42,924 nucleotides of DNA from GCA-016699975 sp964515255 (GTDB lineage Bacteria > Patescibacteriota > Minisyncoccia > Moranbacterales > UBA1568). The stretch lies in contig CAZETL010000001.1 in the NCBI GenBank assembly GCA_964515255.1, positions 1-42,924 of the forward strand. The letters are read 5' to 3'. This document shows, one piece after another, positions 25,636 to 34,059 of the stretch (positions within the stretch are counted from its first letter, which is position 1; each line of letters begins with the position of its first letter). The translations under genes and the position numbers were made by a program. The notes under the pieces are model-generated. The model did no database searches. It worked only from the letters and a program-made list of their open reading frames with translations, and had not been told where the DNA came from.

Positions 25636-25977
25636 ATGCAATTCTACCAGACCCCCATTAAAAGCCGCTCCGCCGCAACACTCTCCTTTCTCCTGGGCGT
25701 GGTCGCCATTGCCGCCATTGTCCTTGCAACTCGACTCAGAGAGATAGAAGCAAGGCAAAGAAATTCCGCCCCGATTTCGGAGACGATCCCCGTCGATCCT
25801 TCCCTTGTTGAAACTCAGGAATCCCTTTCCAGGGAACGCGAGAAAAAACTTGGAACAGTGCCTGGTGGACAAAAGACCGTCACGGAAACAAAACCAGTCA
25901 CTACCACAAGAACTGTTCCCGTCCAACAGAGTCCAGCAACACAGAAGCAATCCGATCGAACGACCCGAACTTCTTAG
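25636..25977 (+). CDS. Small single-pass membrane protein, unknown function
   Basis: About 113 residues from ATG 25636 (MQFYQTPIKSRS). One hydrophobic segment (ATLSFLLGVVAIAAIVLAT, about residues 14-32) is followed by a charged outer or coiled region and a Thr/Pro/Gln-rich tail (VTTTRTVPVQQSPATQ). No family recognised. It lies 22 nt after the CorA-like gene and 23 nt before the acidic secreted protein, so it may be the first member of the flavin/haem cluster. The low-complexity tail suggests a wall-spanning or flexible linker. Confidence 0.65.
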   Translation: MQFYQTPIKSRSAATLSFLLGVVAIAAIVLATRLREIEARQRNSAPISETIPVDPSLVETQESLSREREKKLGTVPGGQKTVTETKPVTTTRTVPVQQSPATQKQSDRTTRTS

Positions 25978-26000
25978 AATCCTCGCCATCTCAAAGCTCT

Positions 26001-26363
26001 ATGCAAAAGAAATTTTTTATCATTCTCGTTTCGCTTGTTCTTGCGTTTGGAATCTTCAACCCTCCACTTCACAAAGACCTGCCCCTAGCATTCGCAAATG
26101 ATGACGAGGAAGATCGCGAAGAGGATGAAGAGGGTGAGGACGACAAAGAAGATCGCCGAACAAATTCCCAGATCACAAACGAAAAGCCGCGAACGGAAAC
26201 TATAACGACAACCGTGCAAAAATCAGTAACCACCGTCATTTATGATCGCGACGGGGACGGAATATTCGACCCGGACGATCCCCACCCAGATATCCCGGAA
26301 TTTATCATTGTCAAGGACGAAAACCAAAATGGAGTCGTCGACACATTCGAACAAGAGAAATAG
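26001..26363 (+). CDS. Secreted acidic protein with calcium-binding loops
   Basis: A 120-residue protein with a signal peptide (FFIILVSLVLAFGIF, about 5-19; cleavage probably after LAFA near residue 32), then a strongly acidic run (Asp/Glu, about 33-50), a Thr-rich stretch (TETITTTVQKSVTTV) and two EF-hand-like or thrombospondin-3-like Ca loops: DRDGDGIFDPDD and DENQNGVVDTFE. The gene end overlaps the next gene (ApbE) by 35 nt. It probably binds Ca2+ at the cell surface and could scaffold the membrane protein at 27348, which carries similar Ca loops. Real function unknown. Confidence 0.75.
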   Translation: MQKKFFIILVSLVLAFGIFNPPLHKDLPLAFANDDEEDREEDEEGEDDKEDRRTNSQITNEKPRTETITTTVQKSVTTVIYDRDGDGIFDPDDPHPDIPEFIIVKDENQNGVVDTFEQEK

Positions 26364-27351
26364 AGGGAAAGCCGCACCATATCCAAACATTGATTTTCCC
26401 TTGGAAAATTCCCAGCACCTCTTTCGGACCATGGGCACAGAAGCGTATCTCGAAATCGTCCACGATCCACGCTCCGCAGAACATGCCAAGGAATCCATAG
26501 CCAAGGCCGTCAATCTCTGTTTTGAAAAAGTCAAAATATTCAACCGCTTCGACCCAGAAAGTGAGATCTCGATCCTCAACCAGAACCTCGGAACGTATCG
26601 GACAGCCTCTCCGGATCTTCTCGCCGTCACACGCCATTCGCTGGAATTCTTCCGAGAAAGCAAGGGCCTCTTCGATCCAAGAGTTATCGGGATTCTTAAA
26701 AAAATCGGCTACCATGAGGACTTCGAGAGCTGGCGCACGGTTCGTCGCGTATTACCAGAAATTCACGGTCTCCTTTCACAGCATCGGCCCCTCTCCTTCG
26801 ACCTCAAAGTTCGGGATGAATTCGTCTTTCTGAGGCAGCAGATGGATTTTTCAGGAATCGCGAAAGGCTATATTCTTGATCGGATGGCGAACTCTATTAT
26901 GAGCGATGGATGGGACAATTTCCTTATTGATGCCGGCGGTGATATCGTCGCTCGAGGTGTCAATCGCGACGGGAGAACTTGGAGGATCTCCGTTGAAAAT
27001 GTCCCTGAGAGCGAATTTGTCGCAAGCCTTTCATCGCAGGCTATAGCGACTTCCGGTGTTACGCGGCGCCATTGGAAATCAGTAGACGGAACAAGATTCC
27101 ATCATCTCGTAAATCCAAAGCATCCCCAACGATTCGATTTCGACATCCTCTCCGCAAGCGTTGTAGCGGAAAACGCCGAACGGGCGGACTTCCTTGCAAA
27201 GACGCTCTTTCTCATGGGTGTCGACGATGGCCTCCAGTACGCCGAAAAACACGGGATACCAGCTCTCTTTGTCAACGAGGATCGAAAAATAAGTCGGAGC
27301 TCACTTTTCACTTCAGAAAAAGAAAAAATCAATAAATCGACCACGTTATGA
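26329..27351 (+). CDS. apbE: FAD:protein FMN transferase (ApbE family), copy 1
   Basis: About 340 residues from ATG 26329; the exact start is uncertain. Family motifs in order: FRTMGTEAYLEI, FNRFDPESEISILNQ, FRESKGLFDP, the binding segment MDFSGIAKGYILDRMAN, FLIDAGGDIVARG, HHLVNPK and SVVAENAERADFLAKTLFLMG. ApbE splits FAD and attaches FMN through a phosphoester to Thr or Ser of a target protein. No signal peptide is visible at this start, although most ApbE targets are extracytoplasmic. The gene overlaps the acidic protein gene (35 nt) and the diheme membrane protein gene (4 nt), so all three are translationally coupled. No obvious S/TGA[T/S] flavinylation site is visible in its neighbours. 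Confidence 0.94.
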   Translation: MESSTHSNKRNRGKAAPYPNIDFPLENSQHLFRTMGTEAYLEIVHDPRSAEHAKESIAKAVNLCFEKVKIFNRFDPESEISILNQNLGTYRTASPDLLAVTRHSLEFFRESKGLFDPRVIGILKKIGYHEDFESWRTVRRVLPEIHGLLSQHRPLSFDLKVRDEFVFLRQQMDFSGIAKGYILDRMANSIMSDGWDNFLIDAGGDIVARGVNRDGRTWRISVENVPESEFVASLSSQAIATSGVTRRHWKSVDGTRFHHLVNPKHPQRFDFDILSASVVAENAERADFLAKTLFLMGVDDGLQYAEKHGIPALFVNEDRKISRSSLFTSEKEKINKSTTL

Positions 27352-28241
27352 AACAAGCTTCCAGATTTTCCGTTTTCCTGATCGCGGCATATTCGGTCTA
27401 TTGCTTTTTCTCAGCGCCTGCCGCACGAGCCGAAAGCCCTTCTATTTCATACTCCAATCCAAATCTTGTGCTCGACTCCGATCTCGACGGTCTCACCAAC
27501 GAAGGAGAAGCTCAGAAATTTGGAACAGACCCCGCTAAGTCCGACTCGGACGGGGATGGATGGTTCGACGGAGCCGAAATCATAAATCATACAAACCCGC
27601 TCGACCCTTCTGATCCGTCCGTACGCACTACCGTCACACAATTTATCAAACTCCCACCAGCTCCCTGGGCGTGGTACATCACCCGAGGATCGGGCCTTAT
27701 CGCCTTTACCTTTGCATGGCTTGTCATCTTTCTTGGTGTCGCCGTCCGATTCCCGGTACTCAACCGAATATTCTCCCCCGCCTACTCCCTCTCGGTCCAC
27801 CACTCCCTTGCCTTCCAAGTGATTTTTTTCTCGCTTCTTCACGGAATAAGCTTCCTCTTTGATACCCATTTCAATCCGTCTGTTGCGGATGCGTTCATTC
27901 CCTTTTGGATCAAGAGCATGAATCCTCTCCCGCTTGCTCTCGGCATACTCGGATTCTACGGCATGGTCATCCTCACAGTGACCAGCTGGATAAAACCCAT
28001 GATCCCGCAGAGGGTCTGGCGGGCAATACATTTCCTCAACATTCTTGTGTATGGATCCGTAATCGCTCACGCTCTTCTCCTAGGAACCGATCTCAAAATC
28101 CCCGCCTTCCGGAACATCTTCATCGGCGCAAATATCTTCCTTGTTGCACTTCTCTTTGGAAACATTTTCTTGAAAATTGTCGGAACGATCCGGAGATTGA
28201 AACCAGCGAACGACCAGGGCATCGAGCAGAAACCCCTGTAA
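27348..28241 (+). CDS. Ferric-reductase-like diheme membrane protein with N-terminal calcium-binding repeats
   Basis: A 297-residue protein. Signal peptide about 1-28 (ends PAARA). Residues 42-90 form thrombospondin type-3-like Ca loops (DSDLDGLTNEGEA, DSDGDGWFDGAE). The remainder has six or so helices with the ferric-reductase-like transmembrane pattern: His151/His152 and His165 in one helix (HHSLAFQVIFFSLLHG) and His228 and His241 in another (IHFLNILVYGSVIAH). The 13-residue spacing is that of bis-haem cytochrome b domains such as MsrQ/YedZ and NOX. No FAD/NAD domain is fused. It is likely to carry electrons across the membrane, with ApbE, encoded 4 nt overlapping, providing a covalently flavinylated partner. 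Confidence 0.85.
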   Translation: MKQASRFSVFLIAAYSVYCFFSAPAARAESPSISYSNPNLVLDSDLDGLTNEGEAQKFGTDPAKSDSDGDGWFDGAEIINHTNPLDPSDPSVRTTVTQFIKLPPAPWAWYITRGSGLIAFTFAWLVIFLGVAVRFPVLNRIFSPAYSLSVHHSLAFQVIFFSLLHGISFLFDTHFNPSVADAFIPFWIKSMNPLPLALGILGFYGMVILTVTSWIKPMIPQRVWRAIHFLNILVYGSVIAHALLLGTDLKIPAFRNIFIGANIFLVALLFGNIFLKIVGTIRRLKPANDQGIEQKPL

Positions 28242-28303
28242 ACCAAGCGACCCGCGTCAAACAAGATTGTGCCAACCCGCAACCGTTTCACAATGCACTA
28301 CCC

Positions 28304-29053
28304 CTATGATTCCGAAGACTTCCGCGCCATCGCGACGAATCTTCGCAAAATCTCCATAGGAACGGTAACTGCCTCGCGAAGACACGCTTCCCGAAGAGCT
28401 TCCGCCTCCTCCGGCGCGAAATACCCGTGATGCTTATATGCGTTGATACGAACAACAATGCCCGAAGGATCAAGTTCGGGATGAAACTGCGTCGCGTAGA
28501 TGTTCCTTTTCACGCGAATCATCTGTACAAGACAGCACTTGGACGTAGCAAGAAGCGCTGCACCGTCCGGCACGCGTTCGCACGCCTCTTTGTGCCCGAC
28601 AAACGATCGAAAAGACCGCGGAAGGCCAACAAGAAGAGGATCTCGCAATCCATCCTCGGTGATTTCAATGTCAGTAGCCCCCGCCTGCTCAGCAAAGCTA
28701 TTTTTCGATACTGCGCCGCCAAGCGCACTCGCGAGAACTCCCAACCCATAGCACACGCCAAGGAATGGAATATCGCGTTCAATTGCTTCCGCAAGAATCA
28801 ACCGGAGATTCTTTTCTGCTACTCTTTCAGATTCTGATTTCTTTTCCTTCGGGTCACTTACATTTGCAGGTCCGCCGCCCGCCCATATTCCGCAATATCT
28901 CTCAAGCGGAAGTCGTGGCATCTCGCCACGTTCCATGCGAACGCGCTCCGTTTCGCTTTCCAAAAGTCCGCCAAACCGAAGTACCGACTCGAACTCTCCA
29001 TCGGAAGCATCGTTCTCCGGACGAAAGAGGAGGATAAGGAATGGCTTCGTCAT
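28304..29053 (-). CDS. Class I glutamine amidotransferase domain protein
   Basis: About 249 residues from ATG 29053 (MTKPFLILLFRPEND). The frame is open to 29305, but this would overlap the upstream gene. The GATase1 triad is visible: Cys in FLGVCYGLGVLA, and His and Glu in ATQFHPELDPSG. IWAGGGPANV forms the oxyanion-region loop. It is a free-standing amidotransferase of the GuaA-N/YfeJ type rather than a subunit of a known complex; the ammonia acceptor is unknown. It follows the carbonic-anhydrase-like gene by about 106 nt on the same strand. Confidence 0.88.
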   Translation of the reverse strand: MTKPFLILLFRPENDASDGEFESVLRFGGLLESETERVRMERGEMPRLPLERYCGIWAGGGPANVSDPKEKKSESERVAEKNLRLILAEAIERDIPFLGVCYGLGVLASALGGAVSKNSFAEQAGATDIEITEDGLRDPLLVGLPRSFRSFVGHKEACERVPDGAALLATSKCCLVQMIRVKRNIYATQFHPELDPSGIVVRINAYKHHGYFAPEEAEALREACLREAVTVPMEILRRFVAMARKSSES

Positions 29054-29159
29054 AATGAGTGAGAGTTGGGGAAAATTGGAACGCCGATACCACCTTATCC
29101 AGAGACAAACGGAAATACTCCCAAAAAAAATGCCGTCCAAAGAAATTTTCGACAGAATA

Positions 29160-30725
29160 CTACCTCTCGGAGTATCCTCTTGCGAAGAACGGTACAAGCG
29201 AGATAATCTCATGCCTGTCTGAGCGGATCGCGAACACAGGAAGCAGCCTCCCAGAGAACAAGTCTTGCGTCGCAGGAAGCCCGGGCTGGAAGAGCTCAAG
29301 AGCATCTCTCCGCAAAAGGTTCAACGATCGACTCGTCTCTTCAGAGACATTTGGAATTTTCTCCTGAACATATTGCCGGAATGAATCATCGCTGATTCTC
29401 ATCCAATCCATTGTGAGAAGATCCGCCCAATCCGCGTCCTCGAGCGACGCTTGCTCCTCAAGCGATATTTCCTTTCTCAATTTCCGATACGTAAGAATTG
29501 GAACTGGCGTTCGAATATGAGAGAGGCTATCCTCACCGAAGCATTGGTTTACAATATCTTTTTCAAAAGGCGAGAAACGTCCCTCTCTCCGGTTCGCCCG
29601 AACGAGATTCGCCGTGAAAAGAATGTAGGCGGAACATTCGGGGCCGCTGCTCGGGCTCACCGTAAACGACCTTGTTTCTCGGTACGGGCCCTGACCGCCA
29701 TCCGATACGGCAACCATAGATTCATCATGCTTGTCGTAGACGCGATCAAGAAGATGGGCGGTAAGCGCATTCGCAAGAAGGAACACGGCATATTCCCGAA
29801 GCAGCTGAGGATCATTTTCCAAGGATGGGTAAAACCTCAAGATATCATTCTCCGCAACCGGCAACATCTCCTCCAGCGACTCCTCTACAAAATCCCAAAA
29901 ACGCTTTGTGTCTTCCCGATATCGATATTCATAGTCGAGCCTTCCGCCAAATCGGTCGGCAATATGTGAAAGAAATCCTCCGTCTATCCATTTCTCCACC
30001 GAGAGAACTGTCCCCTCATCCGCAAGGAGCCGTATCGTTTCATCAGTATAGCCGCTCCGGAGAACCCGAGCATCATTCAGTGCTTGATCAAGTTCGAGGC
30101 CGACGGTCATAAATCCCGAATGCGGGTCAAAAGAGATATGCAGCACAGAGAGACGTCTCGAACCTGAGAATTCGCCATCGACAAAGTCTTGCAATGCTCT
30201 CGCTAGTTCCATTTTCCGGACAACATCATCATGAAGTCCGTCATCTCCCACGGCAACACCCCAGTTCTTATCAATCGAACTCGCCTTTCTTGCAGCGCAA
30301 TGGCGGTGACTGTCCAGAATCACAACGGCTCGCGCGCTTCCCCCAGAAAGCGCTCTTCTGAGCCGGTCGGCAAGCCGTCCATCCGATCGCAGAAAAATCC
30401 CTTTTCCGTTCGATCGTGGGAGGAATTCCTTGCTATCACCAGCTGGCACGCGAATCACTCCCGACTCCAGCGAGGTCATTACCTTGAGCATAGTCCTCCC
30501 GTCAACGCATACCATCTCAATGGGAAGACCAAGCGGAAAAAGCCTTCGCTCAATTTGGATTGCGCCTTTCACCTCTTGAGACGCAAGGTCTTGCGCCCGA
30601 TCATTCCGAACCCGGATCGCCCCCTCCAGAAACGCTTCCAGATACCGTATGTCCTCACCCCGAATATTCCCTCCCATTTCATGAAAGAGTCTGAAGTTCC
30701 GAATATACTTACTGGCAATCGACAT
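29160..30725 (-). CDS. Unknown 521-residue protein with beta-carbonic-anhydrase-like zinc signature (possibly CsoSCA-related)
   Basis: No annotated family was recognised at first sight. The sequence has the two-part zinc signature of beta-class carbonic anhydrases: C73-x-D75-x-R77 (MVCVDGRTML) and H140-x-x-C143 (VVILDSHRHCAAR), with an R-x-x-AGD strand between (VIRVPAGD, residues 90-97). The C-to-H distance of 67 and the total length of 521 recall the carboxysome shell enzyme CsoSCA (about 515 residues), as do the following DDGLHDD and the strand RLSVLHISFD. A later stretch (ECSAYILFTANLVRANRRE) looks like a degenerate echo of the HxxC region. No signal peptide or membrane segment. No other carboxysome gene is in the window. 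The family call is inference; the motif is seen directly. Neighbours: a DedA gene upstream, a GATase downstream. Confidence 0.6.
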   Translation of the reverse strand: MSIASKYIRNFRLFHEMGGNIRGEDIRYLEAFLEGAIRVRNDRAQDLASQEVKGAIQIERRLFPLGLPIEMVCVDGRTMLKVMTSLESGVIRVPAGDSKEFLPRSNGKGIFLRSDGRLADRLRRALSGGSARAVVILDSHRHCAARKASSIDKNWGVAVGDDGLHDDVVRKMELARALQDFVDGEFSGSRRLSVLHISFDPHSGFMTVGLELDQALNDARVLRSGYTDETIRLLADEGTVLSVEKWIDGGFLSHIADRFGGRLDYEYRYREDTKRFWDFVEESLEEMLPVAENDILRFYPSLENDPQLLREYAVFLLANALTAHLLDRVYDKHDESMVAVSDGGQGPYRETRSFTVSPSSGPECSAYILFTANLVRANRREGRFSPFEKDIVNQCFGEDSLSHIRTPVPILTYRKLRKEISLEEQASLEDADWADLLTMDWMRISDDSFRQYVQEKIPNVSEETSRSLNLLRRDALELFQPGLPATQDLFSGRLLPVFAIRSDRHEIISLVPFFARGYSER

Positions 30726-30821
30726 AAAAATTCCTTTACCGAAAAGTTTTTCTATTTTTACAGAAAACCTTTGAACCCCTGCCAGAAAACAGAAACACTG
30801 ATAACGATCCCTGAAAAAACT

Positions 30822-31436
30822 TTATTTCTTTGATTCTGTTTTCTTCTTGCTCTCTTTGAGGAGTTTCAGTGCTCCCGGCAATATCGAAGCGACGACGATG
30901 AGAAGCACAATGGGAAGAATATACCGATCAACATCCGGAACAATGCGCCCGAGAAAATATCCTCCCAAGATAAGACCGAATGACCACAAAAAAGCTCCGA
31001 TCACATTGAAAAAGAAGAATTCTCTGAAATCCATCTTCCCAACGCCGGCAAGAATCGGCGCGAATGTCCGAACGATCGGCATAAAGCGCGCGAGTAAAAT
31101 AGTTTTCGCCCCATAACAGTTGAAAAATTCTTCCGCTTTCTCGACATAGGATCGCTTAAAGAGAATCGACTCGTCGCGCGTGAAAAGCGCCGGACCAACC
31201 CGCTTCCCGAAAAAATACCCCACTGTGTTCCCGATTATTGCAGCCGTAAAGACAATACCGAGAAGTGCCGGGAGAGAGAGGAGTCCGTTGCTCGCAAGGA
31301 GACCCGCCACAAAAAGAAGGCTGTCGCCAGGCAAAAAGAAACCGAGAAAAAGCCCCGTCTCCGCAAAAATAACGATAAAAAGCCCGATATACCCCACTGT
31401 CAAAAGAAATTCCGGAAGATCGAATCCTGGTATCAT
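30822..31436 (-). CDS. DedA/SNARE-associated family membrane protein
   Basis: About 204 residues from ATG 31436 (MIPGFDLPEFLLTVGYIG); the frame extends to 31493 without similarity. Family hallmarks: FAETGLFLGFFLPGDSLLFVAGLLAS, NTVGYFFGKRVGP, and the amphipathic ARFMPIVRTFAPILAGVGKM segment (consensus R-[FH]-[IV]-P-x-x-R-[TS]-x-x-x-x-x-AG), in which the re-entrant helix and conserved arginine are present. DedA proteins are involved in lipid-carrier or phospholipid flipping (undecaprenyl-phosphate recycling in several relatives), which would suit the glycan block. The C-terminus is Lys-rich. Confidence 0.94.
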   Translation of the reverse strand: MIPGFDLPEFLLTVGYIGLFIVIFAETGLFLGFFLPGDSLLFVAGLLASNGLLSLPALLGIVFTAAIIGNTVGYFFGKRVGPALFTRDESILFKRSYVEKAEEFFNCYGAKTILLARFMPIVRTFAPILAGVGKMDFREFFFFNVIGAFLWSFGLILGGYFLGRIVPDVDRYILPIVLLIVVASILPGALKLLKESKKKTESKK

Positions 31437-31602
31437 ACAAAAAATTCTACTAAAAAAGACAACGCCCCCTGGAAAATTCTCAGGAAACATCACTCACTGA
31501 AACATCGCGCCAACAGTCTACATGAACCAATCGGAAAAGGAAAGGTCGCAAGAAGCCATTCAGCTACCAGAAGAAATACCTGCGGCGCCAAATGCAGAAA
31601 TT

Positions 31603-32706
31603 CTACCTGAGGGTGATTTCTACTATTTCCGGACGATTCCCGATCCGCATGGAAGGACCCCAGGTCCCGACTCCGCTTGTCGTATACAGCGAATAACTCC
31701 CATTCACATGCAGGCCGTAATCCCTCCCATGGAAAAGAAGTTTTGTTACCAGGTTGAAGGGAAATATCTGCCCCCTATGCGTATGCCCCGAGAGCTGCAG
31801 GTTTACTCCGAGTTTCTCAAACGCGATGCTCGAAGCGGGAGAATGGTAGAGGAGAATATTCGGATATCCCTGCCAACTCGGCGCAAGCCGACGCGCGACG
31901 CCAACCACATCTTTCTGCTCTTGCCGATCGGGATACTCAATGCCAATCACTTTGAGTCCGCGAATATCAACCACTTCGTCGCGCAGCACGCGAATCTTAG
32001 TCCGAGCAAGAAGCTCATAGGTTCTCTCAAGACCAAGATACGTTTCATGATTTCCGGTTACAAAGAATATTCCCTCTCGAGCCCTAATAGAATTGATCGG
32101 CTCGATCGATCGATCGAGATCTCCATCCATTCCGTCGAAGAGATCTCCCGTGATAACAACGAGATCCGGTTCAAGCGAATCGACTCGCTCCGAAACACGC
32201 TTCATGAAGTTTGGCTGGTACACGTAGCCGAGATGAATATCCGAAAGCTGGACGATCCGCTTTCCTCGCCACCATTCAGGTAAATGAGGGATTATCACTT
32301 CGATTCGCTTTATTATCGGATTCCGCGTATTCCAAATGCCATAGCACGACGCAAAAAAAGCAAGAGCAAAACCCAGCACAGCCACCACCGGCACTGAAAC
32401 CGGGGGAGATGTAAGCCGCAGAAAGAAAATCGATAGCCATACTCCGACGGAAGCGATTACGAAGTTCGCCCCGATACCAAGAAGTATCCCCGAAACAATG
32501 TAGAAATACTTTACTACAACATTTTCCTTGAAAGTCGCGAGCACTGACGCCAGTATGAAGAAGATCGGAGTAAGCGCCGTTGCAACATACAACATGAAAC
32601 GATTAGGAGCGTCGGTCACTGAGAAAAATTTCACGATGGAGATATAGAAAAACAGCTGTGCGCCAAAGAGAACACTCAGTGCTAGCAGAAGAAGTAAAAG
32701 ACCCAT
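31603..32706 (-). CDS. Membrane-anchored metallophosphoesterase (YkuE/YaeI-like)
   Basis: About 367 residues from ATG 32706, preceded by AGGGGA at six bases; a TTG at 32742 is less likely. Four N-terminal hydrophobic helices are followed by a calcineurin-like phosphoesterase domain with all metal motifs: QLSDIHLG (D-x-H), ITGDLFDG (GD-x-x-D), VTGNHE (GNHE), LYHSP (His) and LSGHTHRGQ (GH-x-H). The domain sits on a membrane anchor with a linker (RIEVIIPHLP). Members of this subgroup hydrolyse lipid-linked pyrophosphates such as UDP-diacylglucosamine-like substrates in some bacteria; the substrate here is unknown. Confidence 0.92.
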   Translation of the reverse strand: MGLLLLLLALSVLFGAQLFFYISIVKFFSVTDAPNRFMLYVATALTPIFFILASVLATFKENVVVKYFYIVSGILLGIGANFVIASVGVWLSIFFLRLTSPPVSVPVVAVLGFALAFFASCYGIWNTRNPIIKRIEVIIPHLPEWWRGKRIVQLSDIHLGYVYQPNFMKRVSERVDSLEPDLVVITGDLFDGMDGDLDRSIEPINSIRAREGIFFVTGNHETYLGLERTYELLARTKIRVLRDEVVDIRGLKVIGIEYPDRQEQKDVVGVARRLAPSWQGYPNILLYHSPASSIAFEKLGVNLQLSGHTHRGQIFPFNLVTKLLFHGRDYGLHVNGSYSLYTTSGVGTWGPSMRIGNRPEIVEITLR

Positions 32707-33503
32707 AGGAAATCCCCTAAAAAAATATCGCCCGTGATTCAAGTACCATTCTTTCCGCTCAAATCAAAATGCTGAAACTAAAACCCTCTTACGGCTGCCA
32801 CTTACTCGAGAACTCAACCCTTTCCCTCAGTTTTTCAGTTGTGGCCGGTCCCACAAATCCCGTTGAATCAACCCCGCTCTCTCGCTGGAAACGCCTCACC
32901 GATTCAATTGTGATCGGCCCGTATACCCCGGTTATATGCGCAGCATGCAAGTAACCAATCTTGTTGAGTATTCTCTGAATTCGGAGAATCCCCTCTATTG
33001 ATTGCTGGTCAAAGTAAGACTCGGAATTCCAGAAGAAAAGCCTTTCTATGTCAATCTGTCTTGCAGATATACCCATTCTTTCATTTGGATTCTTGACGCC
33101 AACAATTCTCTTGTGATCCGTCTTATTTCCAAGCAAGGTAGCCAAGCAAAACTTCGCCGTCATTTTCCTGCTATTCTTTACATCCACAGAAGAAGCCCTC
33201 CTTCCGCCAACAAACACTTCGGCATCGTCGTCAAAACGCCTTCCTTCGAGAGTAAGCTTGAGCCGTTCGGCGCAAGATTTATTAACGTCGGCATAAATAA
33301 TGGCTTTCCAGGCTAGTATCTTCGGGCGACCCGTGGAATTATCCTCTTCGTCCTCATTGGAGCCCTCATCTTCCATAGGAGTTTCGAGTTTCCAAAGTTC
33401 AAATCCATTCGCACCATTATTTGCGGAAAAGTACAAAGTGCCATCCGCATTGGTAAGATAGCTCGGATTAGAACTATCCCCTCCCATAAGTATGTCATCT
33501 ACC

Positions 33504-33692
33504 AGAACCGTGCCCTCTTCCGTCCCGTCGGATTTCCAAAGTTCGAAACCGTTCGTCCCATTGTCCGCATTGAAGTAGAGCATTCCGTCCACATTGGCAA
33601 ACTCGCTCAGATCAGAACCTCCGCCTCCAGGATTGATATCCATTGATATCCTTTACGAGAACCGTGCCCTCTTCCGTCCCGTCGGATTTCCA
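33504..33692. repeat. 35-bp direct repeat within ELW-coding units
   Basis: The stretches 33504-33538 and 33658-33692 are identical over 35 bp and encode the same part of the ELWKSDGTEEGT unit. Their offset is 154 bp, i.e. one 144-bp repeat unit plus the 10-bp duplication. Recombination between them would delete 154 bp and restore the reading frame. Confidence 0.9.
33632..33651. repeat. 10-bp perfect tandem duplication causing a frameshift
   Basis: ATTGATATCC occurs twice in direct tandem (33632-33641, 33642-33651). Ten bases shift the frame by one and split the ELW-repeat gene. Confidence 0.95.
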
Positions 33693-34059
33693 GAGTTCTT
33701 CATTATCAACCCCTATCTTCGCTGCAAAAAATGCAACTCCTTCCACATCGACGAAGCCTTCCGGGGCTGAATCGAGGATTCTAGAATATATATCCTTCAC
33801 CATTTCCGGCAGATTTTCATCCGCGCTTGCAATGCTTGGAATTACGAAAGAATAGACCACGCCAATACCAACAAAGATAAACGATCGAATCGCAAAAGAA
33901 AACAGTTGTTTCAGTTTCAGTCTCATAGTCATATTTCTTTACTATTTTTTGAGTCAAGTTAGAAAAACGAAATATCGACCATTTTTCCAAGAAACTCCAA
34001 CTGAATTCTTCCATGGTCTGACATAAGTCAATAGACTCCAAATTTAGTGAAACTCGGGA

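Larger units (their letters stand above)
32789..33932 (-). pseudogene. ELWxxDGT-repeat / peptidoglycan-binding secreted protein, frameshifted
   Basis: Two frames make one gene. The first (33932-33612, 106 residues) has a signal-like helix (SFIFVGIGVVYSFVIPSIASA) and one ELWKSDGTEEGT repeat, then loses frame after VLVKDIN. The second (33643-32789, 284 residues) continues in the other frame with INPGGGGSDL, a second full ELWKSDGTEEGTVLV unit, a third partial unit (FELWKLE), an acidic linker, an unknown domain and a C-terminal PG_binding_1 domain (FDQQSIEGILRIQRILNKIG, YGPITIESVRRFQ). The break is a perfect 10-bp tandem duplication at 33632-33651; removing one copy gives a 377-residue frame. The ATG of the second frame arises at the duplication junction. 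It may be a phase-variable surface protein, a recent mutation or a read error. Confidence 0.85.

Noticed and set aside
32101..32118. CTCGATCGATCGATCGAG, an 18-bp palindrome with four GATC/CGAT steps
   Set aside because: It lies in the metallophosphoesterase reading frame, encodes part of the linker DLDRSIEP and is likely a chance effect of codon use; no partner copy seen.
31522..32283. Plus-strand open frame of 253 codons
   Set aside because: It is the antisense shadow of the metallophosphoesterase gene (31603-32706), whose metal motifs are all intact.
33936..33958. TTGACT-like box just upstream of the ELW gene
   Set aside because: The best-spaced -10 would overlap the start codon, so a promoter call is not convincing.
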